This document shows positions 26,544 to 34,623 of a stretch of DNA of 64,000 nt, piece after piece (positions within the stretch are counted from its first letter, which is position 1; each line of letters begins with the position of its first letter). Under the pieces are notes generated by a model, which worked only from the letters and a program-made list of their open reading frames with translations, was not told the DNA's origin and searched no databases. Source of the DNA: Bacillus alkalisoli (GTDB lineage Bacteria > Bacillota > Bacilli > Bacillales > Bacillaceae_I); the NCBI RefSeq assembly GCF_002797415.1, contig NZ_KZ454944.1:1015745-1079744 (forward strand). The letters are read 5' to 3'. The position numbers were made by a program, and so were the translations under genes.

Positions 26544-26645
26544 ATGAAAGAACAAGATCAAATCCATAAGCAGCAACAAAAGCAAGGGCGTAAACGCCGT
26601 AATGAACCGAAACATGCGGAGAAGTCGAACGAACAAAAGGGCTGA
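26544..26645 (+). CDS. 33-aa basic Gln-rich peptide
   Basis: The frame reads MKEQDQIHKQQQKQGRKRR... and ends in EKSNEQKG. It is very basic and hydrophilic with no membrane segment. AGAGGTGGG lies about 8 nt before the ATG, and a perfect terminator begins in its last codons. This gives a complete compact transcription unit between sspA and a convergent gene. I do not recognise it. A spore-associated role is only a guess from its neighbour. Confidence 0.55.
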   Translation: MKEQDQIHKQQQKQGRKRRNEPKHAEKSNEQKG

Positions 26646-26664
26646 TGATTCAGCCCTTTTTTAC
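26635..26664. terminator. Terminator overlapping the small ORF stop
   Basis: AAAGGGCTGA / TTCAGCCCTTT with a 2-4 nt loop is followed by six T residues. Confidence 0.9.
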
Positions 26665-26731
26665 TATCTAGATTACCGCTGTAGATTGAGCACAATACAA
26701 TCCGACTTACATAAAAAGAATATAATATACT

Positions 26732-27879
26732 TCAATCATTCACAGCTACATAACCGCTTTTCTTTACTAGTTGTTGTCCTTCGTTTGATATGATCCAATT
26801 GATGAATGGTTGAATATTCGGGTTGGTGTTTTCTTCTATTGTAACTGCGTAAAATTCACTTATTATGGGGTAAGTATCGTTCTGGATGTTTTCTTTTGTT
26901 GGCTCAACTCCGTTAATGGATAGGTGCTTTATTTTACCGTTTTGAACCATCTCTTGAGAAAAGAAGCGGAATGAAAAACCAATTGCATTTGTTTTGTTTT
27001 TGTATTCTGCAGTCGATTCAATGATACCTCCCATTCCGGAAGCTACTTGTTCTTTAGGTGGTGTCATTAATCTTTTTGTACCCATTAATTTTATGAGTGC
27101 TTGCTGACTTCCGCTATCCTCAGGTCGTTGGAAAGCGTGAATCTCTTCGTTTTTACCTCCAACTTCACTCCAATTCGTAATTTCTCCAGCATAAATTTGT
27201 TGAATCTGTTCCACTGTTAAATTATCGACTGGATTATTTTTATGAACAAAAAATACGAATGCTTCTCTACCTATTGGAGTTTGTTTTAGCGTAACATTTT
27301 GTCTCTCAGCTTCTCTTACAACTTTATCAGGTGGTGGTGGAACAAATATAATGTCACGTGTACCTTTTAACAATTCACTCCATGCTCCACTTGTTTGAGT
27401 AGAAACAACGTCTCCCTTTTCGTTAGAATACTTTTTCTCCGGATAGACTGCTTGAACGAATGAAGCAAAAACGGGATACAGAGCTGTAGATCCATCTAAT
27501 TTTGGCAAATTGTTTGTAAGTGATAAAGATGCAGGTTCATCTAATGTAGCAAGCTTATTATCCTCAGTGAACGGTTCATAAAGATATAAATCAACGTCTT
27601 GCGTACTCATTATCTTTAGACTATTAACGTACGAACTATGTCCAATGTTTACGAAAAAAGGATTGCTCCCGTAACGAATACACTAAAACAAATTTTTGGC
27701 AATCTCTTTTTAAATTGATTAAATATAAATAGGTTAGAAAAGGTAATTAGACCTAAGATAACAATCAATGTGAATATAACGTACATTGCTTTACTGGAAG
27801 AAAGTGCAATCATAATGGTTGCATAAAAAACGATGAATAACATAATAGCAGTTAAAATAATGGCTCCTAAAATTTTCAC
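26732..27879 (-). pseudogene. PstS-like substrate-binding protein with N-terminal membrane segments, frameshifted
   Basis: The downstream frame (26732-27610, 292 aa) is a phosphate-binding-protein-like PBP2 domain with LDGSTALYPVFASF, TSGAWSELLKG, EIHAFQRPEDSGSQQAL and IGFSFRFF. The upstream frame (to 27649) holds two or three hydrophobic helices, starting at GTG 27879, 8 nt after GGAGG. Inserting one base in the six-base A/T homopolymer at 27654-27659 joins the two without a stop through VNIGHSSYVNSLKIMSTQDVDLYL, giving about 380 aa, the length I expect for such membrane-tethered relatives. It is therefore a recent frameshift, phase variant or sequencing error. If the lower frame is expressed alone, its N-terminus lacks any export signal. 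Confidence 0.75.
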
Positions 27880-28192
27880 AACTAAAACCTCCATTCAAAG
27901 TGAATTTATTTACAATAATATTCCACAAAAAGAAGATATACCTTTCCGCTTGATAAAGAATGGTGTTTAAAAAAGAAGCATCACTAGTAAAGGAAACAAA
28001 GAAAAGGAGTGTAAGATAATGTGGAGAAACATAAGAAATAAAATATGAGATAGCACACCAAATCACAAACTAAATGGTATTCTATTTTTTATTGACATAT
28101 TGATATTTATAGGAAATAATTGGTATGAAATAACAATGAAATATCAATTCTGATAATGTTGCAATCCCGACCATATAAAGCCAGACGTTGGT
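27880..28192. other. Intergenic stretch left of the IS remnant
   Basis: I find no gene here. A promoter-like TTGACA (28092-28097) and AATAAT (28115-28120), 17 bp apart, point rightwards into the transposase remnant. The last part of this stretch may itself be decayed element sequence. Confidence 0.4.
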
Positions 28193-28620
28193 ATGACTTT
28201 TGGCTATCGTACTACGGCTATGTCTAACTGGTCAATTACTGAAGAAATCTCAAGATTAGTTCGTATCAATCAGCAGATGAAGATGGTTGATATGCATGAG
28301 AAATTACTCAAGGAAGGTTATTCAATTAGCTACACGACAGTTAGGAACTTTGTTAATAAAGATATTTCTAAAACAAGTGAAGTATACATTTAAAAAAACT
28401 GTCTACCTGGACATGAAGTTGAGTTCGACTGGGGAGAGATAAAACAAGAAAATGAAAATAAAATAAAATAAAAAGCTATTCCTTAGACGCTTTCACGTTA
28501 GCACATAGTAACTATCGATTTGCAAGGTTATATCAATCCGAATCACAAGTATGAGTATTAGATGTTCACGCAAAGTTTATAGTTCATATAGAAAGGTTCC
28601 GCATACTTATGTAATTAGTC
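28193..28620 (+). pseudogene. IS21-family IstA transposase remnant (middle part)
   Basis: The open frame 28193-28393 contains QQMKMVDMHEKLLKEGYSISYTTVRNFVNK, the helical region before the IstA catalytic core. Beyond a frame break it continues as LPGHEVEFDWGEIK, the first catalytic-Asp motif of IS21 integrases. After an internal stop, further matches AFTLAHSNYRFARLYQSE and VLDVHAKFIVHIE follow. Multiple stops and shifts show a dead gene. The N-terminus and C-terminal half are missing here. The istB partner is not visible. Confidence 0.75.
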
Positions 28621-28984
28621 TCTCTGTACATATGAATAACCTACTACTGTTCTCATGTTGGCATAAGTTAATACAGAAGGGACAAAACCACTTGCCCATA
28701 TAGTGAATTCTTTTCCACTCATTTCCTTTAATAAAATAACGTAATTGCTCCATCATTTCCTGAGTGAGGGCTTTATTACGCCCAACTCTCTTTTTGTAGG
28801 AAGAAGCTTTTAAAATCACTTCAGTAATCGGAAGATTACGTAAGTCTGTCTTTCTACTTAACTCAAATTCATTAATATATTTATCCGTTGTATTTCTTGC
28901 TTTTTTGGCTAGTGCAATGCTCCTCTTCCTTTTCCCCTCCAAATAAAGGTGAATTATATTCTTTTTATCTCGCAATTTGATCAC
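28607..28984 (-). pseudogene. IS21-family IstA remnant (N-terminal part, opposite strand)
   Basis: The frame begins MIKLRDKKNIIHLYLEGKRKRSIA, an IstA N-terminal helix-turn-helix, and continues through ITEVILKASSYKKRVGRNKALTQEMMEQLRYFI to about residue 98 (28691). There the similarity to my remembered family pattern stops and unrelated codons follow. It is on the opposite strand from the adjacent middle part, yet the two cover largely consecutive portions of one protein. Confidence 0.65.
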
Positions 28985-29293
28985 TCCTCATTTTCCCTAA
29001 TTGATACAACTAGGGTCTGTTTTCTATCAGAGTGGCTCGGGTTTCAATTGTCATTGTGGCTAAGATACCATAAACAGTTTTCATAAAGCCTCACTAATTG
29101 CAGTTTAAATTCGGCTATAAATGTCCGACGTTGACGTGGCTACAGCACACTCCTTAATATTAGTAGTCTTACTTTACATGCCCTTATTTTTTCTTTCCAA
29201 CTTAGTGTAGCCTATTCATTTTCAGTTATCAGCAGGAAAAGCAGTTATAAGTTCAGAGGAGTATCATCCCTTATCCTTCTAGATAAGCTTATG
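28985..29293. other. Gene-free stretch between IS remnant and DUF3231 gene
   Basis: I see no credible coding frame, terminator or known RNA here. It may contain decayed mobile-element sequence, but nothing specific can be supported. Confidence 0.4.
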
Positions 29294-30316
29294 TTAATCA
29301 TTATTTATATTTTTATATGCTAACCCTTTCCTATCAGGTGCCATTGGGGGTTGTTCCAACCATTTGTTTTTTATCAGGAGATATGCTCCATTCTCAGAAA
29401 TTTTCTGAACCTCAAGTATCAATCTGTTATACATAATAGCTATATCCATTCTAAGACTTTGAGCTATTGCTGTGCCATAATACCCAATACTTAAAGCCAT
29501 CAATCCAGATGTATAGTACATCATAAGTTTATCTGAAAATGTATAGGATGTACTTTCTGTTAAATCTGAACCCCAAGACAATGGAAGAGGGAGATTGCTT
29601 TCCTCCAGTTTTTCTCCAAATAATTTAACATGTTTCTTTGCAATTTCTATTAGCTTTAGAAAGAATTGTGTTACATCCTTTGAATTTGAAACCTGACTAA
29701 ATCCAGCTAGTGTGACTGTTCCTAAAGCATTTCTTTGAATATTAGTGTATAGATTAGATACTTCTAGTGCTATTAAAGGCCTTTTATCTCCAAAGAAATC
29801 CAAAATAAAACTTTGTTTCTCCACATATTCAAATTCTCCTATATTTGGAAAGAAAGGAGGTCTTGTATATAGACCTTTTGATAAAAGTAAATCCTTTGCC
29901 ATCTTATATAATTGCATAGTCTCAGTAAGACATTCCATATAAAAGTCTGTAATATCAGCTCTTATAGCTACAGATAAACTAGCTGAATAAGCTGTAAGTC
30001 CAACTTTAGCCATATTATGTACAAAATTTAAAACATAGCTATCAGAAAAAAGCCTAGGTGCTGTTAAATCAACATCCTCCTCTACCTTAAATCCATGAGG
30101 TAATTTGTTCTTTTCCTCAGAAAGTATTGCAGTTGCTTTTTTCACATGAGTTTGAGATAGCTCCAAGGCATGAGCAATTACAGGCTTTATTTCTGCATCT
30201 TCAGCTTTTTCTAAAAAGTAAGTTAGCATACAAATACTTGCACTATCATTCACGTACTGAGTCCAAAGCTGAGCTATTTCTGTGGCTGTTAGCCTTATCT
30301 GTTTTCCCTGTCCCAT
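29294..30316 (-). CDS. DUF3231 family protein
   Basis: The 340-aa protein resembles the DUF3231 family common in spore-forming Bacillaceae. Two related halves are visible (about 10-165 and 180-325). Each starts with a helix leading to segments such as MLTYFLEKAEDAEIKPVIAHALELSQTHVKKATAILSE, then YVLNFVHNMAKVGLTAYSASLSVAIRAD in one half and DKLMMYYTSGLMALSIGYYGTAIAQSLRMD in the other. This fits duplicated four-helix, ferritin-like bundles. No function is established to my knowledge. A good GGAGGTCATTTTT site precedes it. The gene lies in the accessory stretch next to an IS remnant, and it may have been acquired horizontally. Confidence 0.8.
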   Translation of the reverse strand: MGQGKQIRLTATEIAQLWTQYVNDSASICMLTYFLEKAEDAEIKPVIAHALELSQTHVKKATAILSEEKNKLPHGFKVEEDVDLTAPRLFSDSYVLNFVHNMAKVGLTAYSASLSVAIRADITDFYMECLTETMQLYKMAKDLLLSKGLYTRPPFFPNIGEFEYVEKQSFILDFFGDKRPLIALEVSNLYTNIQRNALGTVTLAGFSQVSNSKDVTQFFLKLIEIAKKHVKLFGEKLEESNLPLPLSWGSDLTESTSYTFSDKLMMYYTSGLMALSIGYYGTAIAQSLRMDIAIMYNRLILEVQKISENGAYLLIKNKWLEQPPMAPDRKGLAYKNINND

Positions 30317-30399
30317 TAAAAATGACCTCCATAAAAAATATACTTTTATTAAATTTCTCCAAAGTTTCTTATTATATGTATAGGGCTTTCAAACAGAAA

Positions 30400-30544
30400 A
30401 AGAGTAGATGCCTCAGCACCTACCCAATAAACATTCCACTTTACTTAATAGACTAATTCTAAAGAGATTTTTAATTAAAAAGGGAAATAATCAATAAGCT
30501 CTATCCTCTAATAATAGGTCTAGCTGTTCATCATTAATTGCCAT
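30400..30544 (-). other. Possible 17-aa ORF and hairpin upstream of DUF3231
   Basis: On the minus strand a GGAGGTTT site precedes an ATG at 30544 and a 17-codon frame (MAINDEQLDLLLEDRAY, stop at 30491). A GTAGGTGC / GCATCTAC hairpin followed by TCTTTTTCTG lies at about 30421-30390. It could be a remnant gene with its terminator or a leader peptide. Support is weak. Confidence 0.3.
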
Positions 30545-31020
30545 CCATAAACCTCCAAAAAATTTTAATTTGTAAACCGCTCATCTTCTGTATATACCTT
30601 TATTTTTGTGAACTTGATGTTTCTCCCAAATCAGATGATAACCATATTATTAACAGAGAAAACCTTGATGTAAATGCATTCCAGTTTACTGCAATTCTTT
30701 TAAGCTGTAATAATTATTGAGACAAAGCACCCTTTTGTTTATTAGGCATTAAGTTTCATTTTTAAATTACTAATATACAATTGTTATAAAATTTGTTTAT
30801 TTTTGTAAATTATATTTGGTGTGTAATTTCGGCTGTTATTTACCCTGATTTATTAGACGCTTTTATACTTTTTCTCCACGTTTTCGGAACTACTTAATAA
30901 TTTCTTGCACTCGCTTTTTTTCCAATACAAGTAATGTAGTTTCATTTGAAATTATGATAATCTTTATTTAAGAATAATTGTGTTTTTATACCAATGTGCA
31001 GATTTTAAAACCTTGAGTGA
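30545..31020. other. AT-rich gene-free stretch
   Basis: No convincing gene, RNA or repeat is visible. It separates the accessory cluster from repeat copy R2. Confidence 0.5.
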
Positions 31021-31023
31021 ATT

Positions 31024-31293
31024 GTCGCGGAAGCCACTTGACTCCTGCGGGAAGAAGAGCGAAGCGTGAGACCCCACAGATGGGACGCCGAGGAGGCTCA
31101 CGTCACTCGTCGAAATGCGGACGTCGCTCGTTCTGCCTCATCAAAACTGGACCGCTACGGAGGGAGATAAAGGAAACACGATTTACGACATAAGGAGCAA
31201 AGCATGTTGACTTATCGACCGGAGGAGAGGTAAGTTTTGAATGGAGCAAGCGCCTGGAACAGACACCCCGCGGAAAGCAAGTGGCTGCAGTGG
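31024..31293. repeat. Dispersed hairpin element, copy R2 (long variant)
   Basis: The conserved blocks GACTCCTGCGGGA, GAGACCCC, GAGGAGGCTC and CCCGCGGAAAGC are present. The outer arms are GCCACTTG (31033-31040) and CAAGTGGC (31278-31285), and the middle stem is CGTGAG/CTCACG. About 160 bp of GC-richer sequence (31103-31264) lies between the middle stem and the right block. It ends 67 bp before ytcJ. Confidence 0.8.
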
Positions 31294-31360
31294 AAAGGAA
31301 AGGGCAAGATTTTAAACAAAGAACTTGTTGTATTAACGAGATTAAAGGAGCATGAAACAC

Positions 31361-32956
31361 ATGGGAGAACTATGGTATGGCGGTACAATTTATACAATGC
31401 AAAAGGAAAACGAAAAAGTAGAAGCATTATATATAGAAAACGGTGTAATTGTAGCACTTGGAAGTAAAAGTGAACTAGAAGATAAGTACAGTAGCAATAT
31501 CGAAAAGCGAATGGACATAAAAGATTCTATTCTTTACCCGGGGTTTGTTGATAGCCACATGCACTTAATCGGTCACGGTGAAAAACTACTGCGCTTAGAT
31601 TTATCTAACTTCACATCGCCTTTTGAAATGAAAGAAGCGCTTGAGAAAAAAGTTAACGAAACAAAAGAAGGCGAATGGGTGTTTGGAGAAGGTTGGAATG
31701 AAAATAATTTTCCAGATAGAAAGATCTTTCATGTAAATGAGTTAGACGAAATAGCCCCAAACAATCCAATGATCTTATCAAGAGTTTGCAGGCATGCAGT
31801 ATTAGTGAACTCGTATGCATTAAAACTAGCTGGAATAACGAAAGAGACAGAAAATTCTGTAGGAGGAGTTATTGTAAAAGATAATGATGGTGAACCTACT
31901 GGTTATCTTTTAGATGCAGCTGCAGACTTAGTAAAAAACATTATACCGAGAGCTACGGAAGAGTACTTATACTCGGCTTTAAAAACTTCCATTAAAGATT
32001 GCTTATCTCTCGGATTAACTGGAAGTCATAGTGAAGATTTAAGTTATTATGGAAGTTTTACGAAAACATACGATGCGTTTAAAAAAGTAATTGAACAAGA
32101 TGGATTAAACTATAGAGCTCATTTGCTTGTTCACCACGAAGTTGTAGACGATATGCAAGGTGAAGGACATAGATACAAGGAAAGTACTGCTTTTATAGAA
32201 TTCGGTGCAATGAAAATCTTTGCTGATGGAGCATTAGGTGGAAGAACAGCGCTTTTAAGTCAACCTTATAACGATGCCCCTGAAACATCTGGTGTAGAAA
32301 TGCATTCAAAAGAGAATTTGTTTGCCTTAGTTAAAAAGGCAAGAGAGTACAATATGCCAGTTGCGGTTCATACGATTGGAGACTTAGCTTTTGAATATGT
32401 ATTGGATGCAATTGAATTGTATCCATGTCCAGCTGGTGAAAAGGATCGACTTATTCATGCGCAAATTTTACGAAGAGAATTAATTGATCGTGCAAAGAAG
32501 TTACCAATCATTTTAGATATTCAGCCTAGATTTGTTGCTACAGATTTCCCATGGGTAATTGAGCGACTTGGCGAAGAAAGAATGAACTATTGTTATGCAT
32601 GGAAAACATTAATAGACGAAGGGTTTATTTGTGCTGGTGGCTCAGATGCACCGATTGAACCGGTAGATCCTTTGTTAGGTATCCATGCAGCTGTTACACG
32701 TACGGTTCCTGGAGATCTTAATAAAACAGTATACAATGAACAAGAAAGATTATCTGTTTTTGAAGCCATTCAACTATTTACTTTAGGATCAGCTCAAGCC
32801 ATTGGAGCAGAAAACAAGCAAGGCTTATTAAAAGAAGGGTACTATGCAGACTTTACAATACTTAATAAAGACCTATTTCAAATTCAACATGATGAAATGT
32901 TGGACACAGAAGTAGAAATGACTGTTGTAAATGGTGAAATAATGTATCAAAAGTAG
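31361..32956 (+). CDS. ytcJ: Amidohydrolase family protein (YtcJ-like)
   Basis: The 531-aa protein belongs to the amidohydrolase-3 branch of metal-dependent hydrolases. Metal-site motifs are VDSHMHLIGHG near 65, FADGALGGRTALL near 290, HTIGDLAFE near 338 and GGSDAPIEPVDPL near 430. The true substrate is unknown; relatives hydrolyse N-substituted amides or formamides. I start at the second ATG (31361), 10 nt after AGGAG, because the first ATG nearly touches the ribosome-binding site. No operon partner is adjacent, and the hairpin repeat R2 lies directly upstream. Confidence 0.85.
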   Translation: MGELWYGGTIYTMQKENEKVEALYIENGVIVALGSKSELEDKYSSNIEKRMDIKDSILYPGFVDSHMHLIGHGEKLLRLDLSNFTSPFEMKEALEKKVNETKEGEWVFGEGWNENNFPDRKIFHVNELDEIAPNNPMILSRVCRHAVLVNSYALKLAGITKETENSVGGVIVKDNDGEPTGYLLDAAADLVKNIIPRATEEYLYSALKTSIKDCLSLGLTGSHSEDLSYYGSFTKTYDAFKKVIEQDGLNYRAHLLVHHEVVDDMQGEGHRYKESTAFIEFGAMKIFADGALGGRTALLSQPYNDAPETSGVEMHSKENLFALVKKAREYNMPVAVHTIGDLAFEYVLDAIELYPCPAGEKDRLIHAQILRRELIDRAKKLPIILDIQPRFVATDFPWVIERLGEERMNYCYAWKTLIDEGFICAGGSDAPIEPVDPLLGIHAAVTRTVPGDLNKTVYNEQERLSVFEAIQLFTLGSAQAIGAENKQGLLKEGYYADFTILNKDLFQIQHDEMLDTEVEMTVVNGEIMYQK

Positions 32957-33026
32957 TGTGCAGGTTCTAATCTGTTTTTTCCTCTTATATTAATAAAACA
33001 ACTAGTTTTTATAGGAGGACAAAATT

Positions 33027-33299
33027 ATGAAAATACGACATATTGTTATTTTCGTAGTAATGTTGATTTTTTTATCTGGATGTTTACCTGGAGATGGAAC
33101 TTCTTCATCTCATTCACCTGCTGGATTTTGGCTTGGTTTCTGGCATGGATTTATCATTGTCATTTCCTTTATTATCTCTCTTTTTTCAGATACTGTTGTT
33201 ATTTACGAAACGAATAATAATGGCGGTTGGTATAATCTTGGCTTTATTTTTGGCATAGGGATTTCGTTAAATATACCATCGTCTTCTCGGAAGGAGTAG
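33027..33299 (+). CDS. Small putative lipoprotein/membrane protein
   Basis: The 90-aa protein has a type II signal peptide: a basic start, a hydrophobic core (VVMLIFLSGC) and a lipobox LSGC with the cysteine at about residue 19. A second very hydrophobic segment (about 33-58) is followed by a Gly/Asn-rich tail. The start follows AGGAGG. I do not recognise the family. It has its own terminator. Confidence 0.75.
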   Translation: MKIRHIVIFVVMLIFLSGCLPGDGTSSSHSPAGFWLGFWHGFIIVISFIISLFSDTVVIYETNNNGGWYNLGFIFGIGISLNIPSSSRKE

Positions 33300-33336
33300 T
33301 AAACCGTTTGTAGAATAATCTACAGACGGTTTTTTA
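33300..33336 (+). terminator. Terminator after the lipoprotein gene
   Basis: AAACCGTTTGTAGA / TCTACAGACGGTTT is followed by a T-run. Confidence 0.85.
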
Positions 33337-33356
33337 TTTTTATGCGGTAAAAGACC

Positions 33357-33518
33357 GCTGTTGATTTCCGTGCAAGGCTTCGCTTTCCGCGGGCGGTAAA
33401 AAGGAAGGTTATTTTCACTGTCGTGAAAAAACCTACTCCTCGACGCATTCGCGTCTGTGGGGTCTCCCGTCTCCCGCTTCTCCCGCAGGAGTCTCCGCCT
33501 TGCACGGAAATAAACAGC
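33357..33518. repeat. Dispersed hairpin element, copy R3 (module variant)
   Basis: It is in inverse orientation. Outer arms are CTGTTGATTTCCGTGCAAGG and CCTTGCACGGAAATAAACAG, and the inner stem is GACGC/GCGTC. In place of the usual GGGAGCC half of the middle stem it carries a segment of about 40 bp at 33397-33436 (TAAAAAGGAAGGTT...) that recurs in copy R5. Confidence 0.9.
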
Positions 33519-33588
33519 TAGTTGGTATTAAATACTAAACATCATTCTTTAACACCAAGCCTATTATTTATTATTTTTTTCAAAAAGT

Positions 33589-33617
33589 GTAGGGCTTTTT
33601 CTATTTCATCTCGTCTA
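33589..33617 (+). promoter_or_regulatory. Candidate ECF-type autoregulatory promoter
   Basis: TGTAGG (33589) and CGTCTA (33612) are 17 bp apart. CGTC is the usual -10 core of Bacillus ECF sigma factors, although the -35 lacks the typical AAC. It lies just upstream of the sigma gene, consistent with autoregulation. Confidence 0.4.
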
Positions 33618-33661
33618 TATAGTAGATTAAAAGAAAGGGGGAGAGCGTAATAGAGGAGAAA

Positions 33662-34192
33662 TTGATTCGCGAAGCAAAGCTTGGAAGCGAGAAAGCATTC
33701 CGGCTTTTAGTAGAAAAATATAAAAAATATTTATTCAAGATCGTTTTTTCCGTGCTAAGAAATGAAAAAGATGCAGAAGATGCAACACAAGAAGCGTTTA
33801 TCAAAATCTATTACGCGCTTCCCAATTATGAAAATCAAGGTTTTAAAACATGGATTACCCGAATCGCCATGAACCATTCGATAGACACGAAAAGAAAACA
33901 ACAACGTCAAAAAGAACAAGTAACAGAGACGGAACATTTAACTAATTTATACGGCGAGTCAGATAATACAGTACCACCGTTAATAAGGAAGCAAGAAAAA
34001 GAATTCCTACAAAAACGAATAGATGACATGCCAGCAAATTATCGAGAAGTAATCTTAGCTTACTACATAACCGAAAAAAGTTATCAAGAAATAGCAGCCG
34101 AACAACAAGTAGAAGTGAAAACGGTAGAAACAAAACTTTACCGTGCAAGAAAATGGATGAGAGCTCACTGGAAGGAGGAGGACTTTTATTGA
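33662..34192 (+). CDS. ECF-type RNA polymerase sigma factor
   Basis: The 176-aa protein has a sigma-70 region 2 (about 1-70: AFRLLVEKYKKYLFKIVFSVLRN, DAEDATQEAFIKIY) and a region 4 helix-turn-helix (about 115-170: MPANYREVILAYYITEKSYQEIAAEQQVEVKTVETKLYRARK). The only reasonable start I see is TTG 33662, although GAGGAG is only 3 nt before it; a non-standard start a few codons earlier is possible. The stop overlaps the next gene by 3 nt. Together with the zf-HC2 anti-sigma gene this is a classic ECF pair; I cannot assign it to a named B. subtilis sigma. Confidence 0.88.
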   Translation: MIREAKLGSEKAFRLLVEKYKKYLFKIVFSVLRNEKDAEDATQEAFIKIYYALPNYENQGFKTWITRIAMNHSIDTKRKQQRQKEQVTETEHLTNLYGESDNTVPPLIRKQEKEFLQKRIDDMPANYREVILAYYITEKSYQEIAAEQQVEVKTVETKLYRARKWMRAHWKEEDFY

Positions 34193-34623
34193 AACACTTA
34201 ACTCTTGAAGACTTGCAAAATTATGTTGAAGATTACCTATCAGAAGAAAAAAGAGAAGAAGTAGAAGGACACCTTTTTTCATGTGACGACTGTTTAGCGG
34301 TTTATATGACATTAGTAAATGAAGAAACTCTCCCAGAGTTAGAAAATAGTAACTTTACCGATGAAGTGATGTCGCAAATACCAATGAGTCAATCAAAACA
34401 GAGAAAAAGGACTAATCCGGCATTTTTACATTATGTTATTGCTGCATCCATCACATTCATCTTAATGACATCAGGTGTATTCCAAAGCATGCTTGGTATT
34501 TCAAGTGTAATGGAAACCTCCTCAGTTAACACACATGAAGCTACTGTTTCACAAAATATTATGGATAGAGCATTAACTTTACTAGAAAAAGTTGAAAGAA
34601 CACAAAAGGAGGAGAAGAAATGA
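34189..34623 (+). CDS. Anti-sigma factor with zinc-finger (zf-HC2) domain
   Basis: The 144-aa protein has an N-terminal cytoplasmic zf-HC2 domain with the motif HLFSCDDC (HxxxCxxC, about residues 28-35) and one membrane helix (about 80-102). A short outer part is rich in Ser/Thr and Glu/Lys. It would hold the ECF sigma inactive at the membrane. The start is TTG 34189, whose TTGA overlaps the sigma stop; GGAGGAGG lies 8 nt upstream. Its stop overlaps the next ATG. Confidence 0.85.
   Translation: MKHLTLEDLQNYVEDYLSEEKREEVEGHLFSCDDCLAVYMTLVNEETLPELENSNFTDEVMSQIPMSQSKQRKRTNPAFLHYVIAASITFILMTSGVFQSMLGISSVMETSSVNTHEATVSQNIMDRALTLLEKVERTQKEEKK

Noticed and set aside
26602-26793. 63-aa plus-strand ORF after sspA
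   Set aside because: It starts inside the 33-aa frame in another register and runs through the perfect terminator.
28607-28984. Intact regulator with helix-turn-helix
   Set aside because: The N-terminus follows the IstA pattern and the C-terminal 27 residues look like out-of-context sequence past a breakpoint.
30127-30720. Plus-strand ORFs of 109 and 60 aa near the DUF3231 gene
   Set aside because: The first is antisense to the DUF3231 start region. The second has no ribosome-binding site and random composition.
33320-33505. Short ORFs inside hairpin repeats (also around 31103-31360, 37615-37863, 40575-40925, 41819-42073)
   Set aside because: They are translations of GC-rich palindromic repeats, differ between copies and lack start signals.
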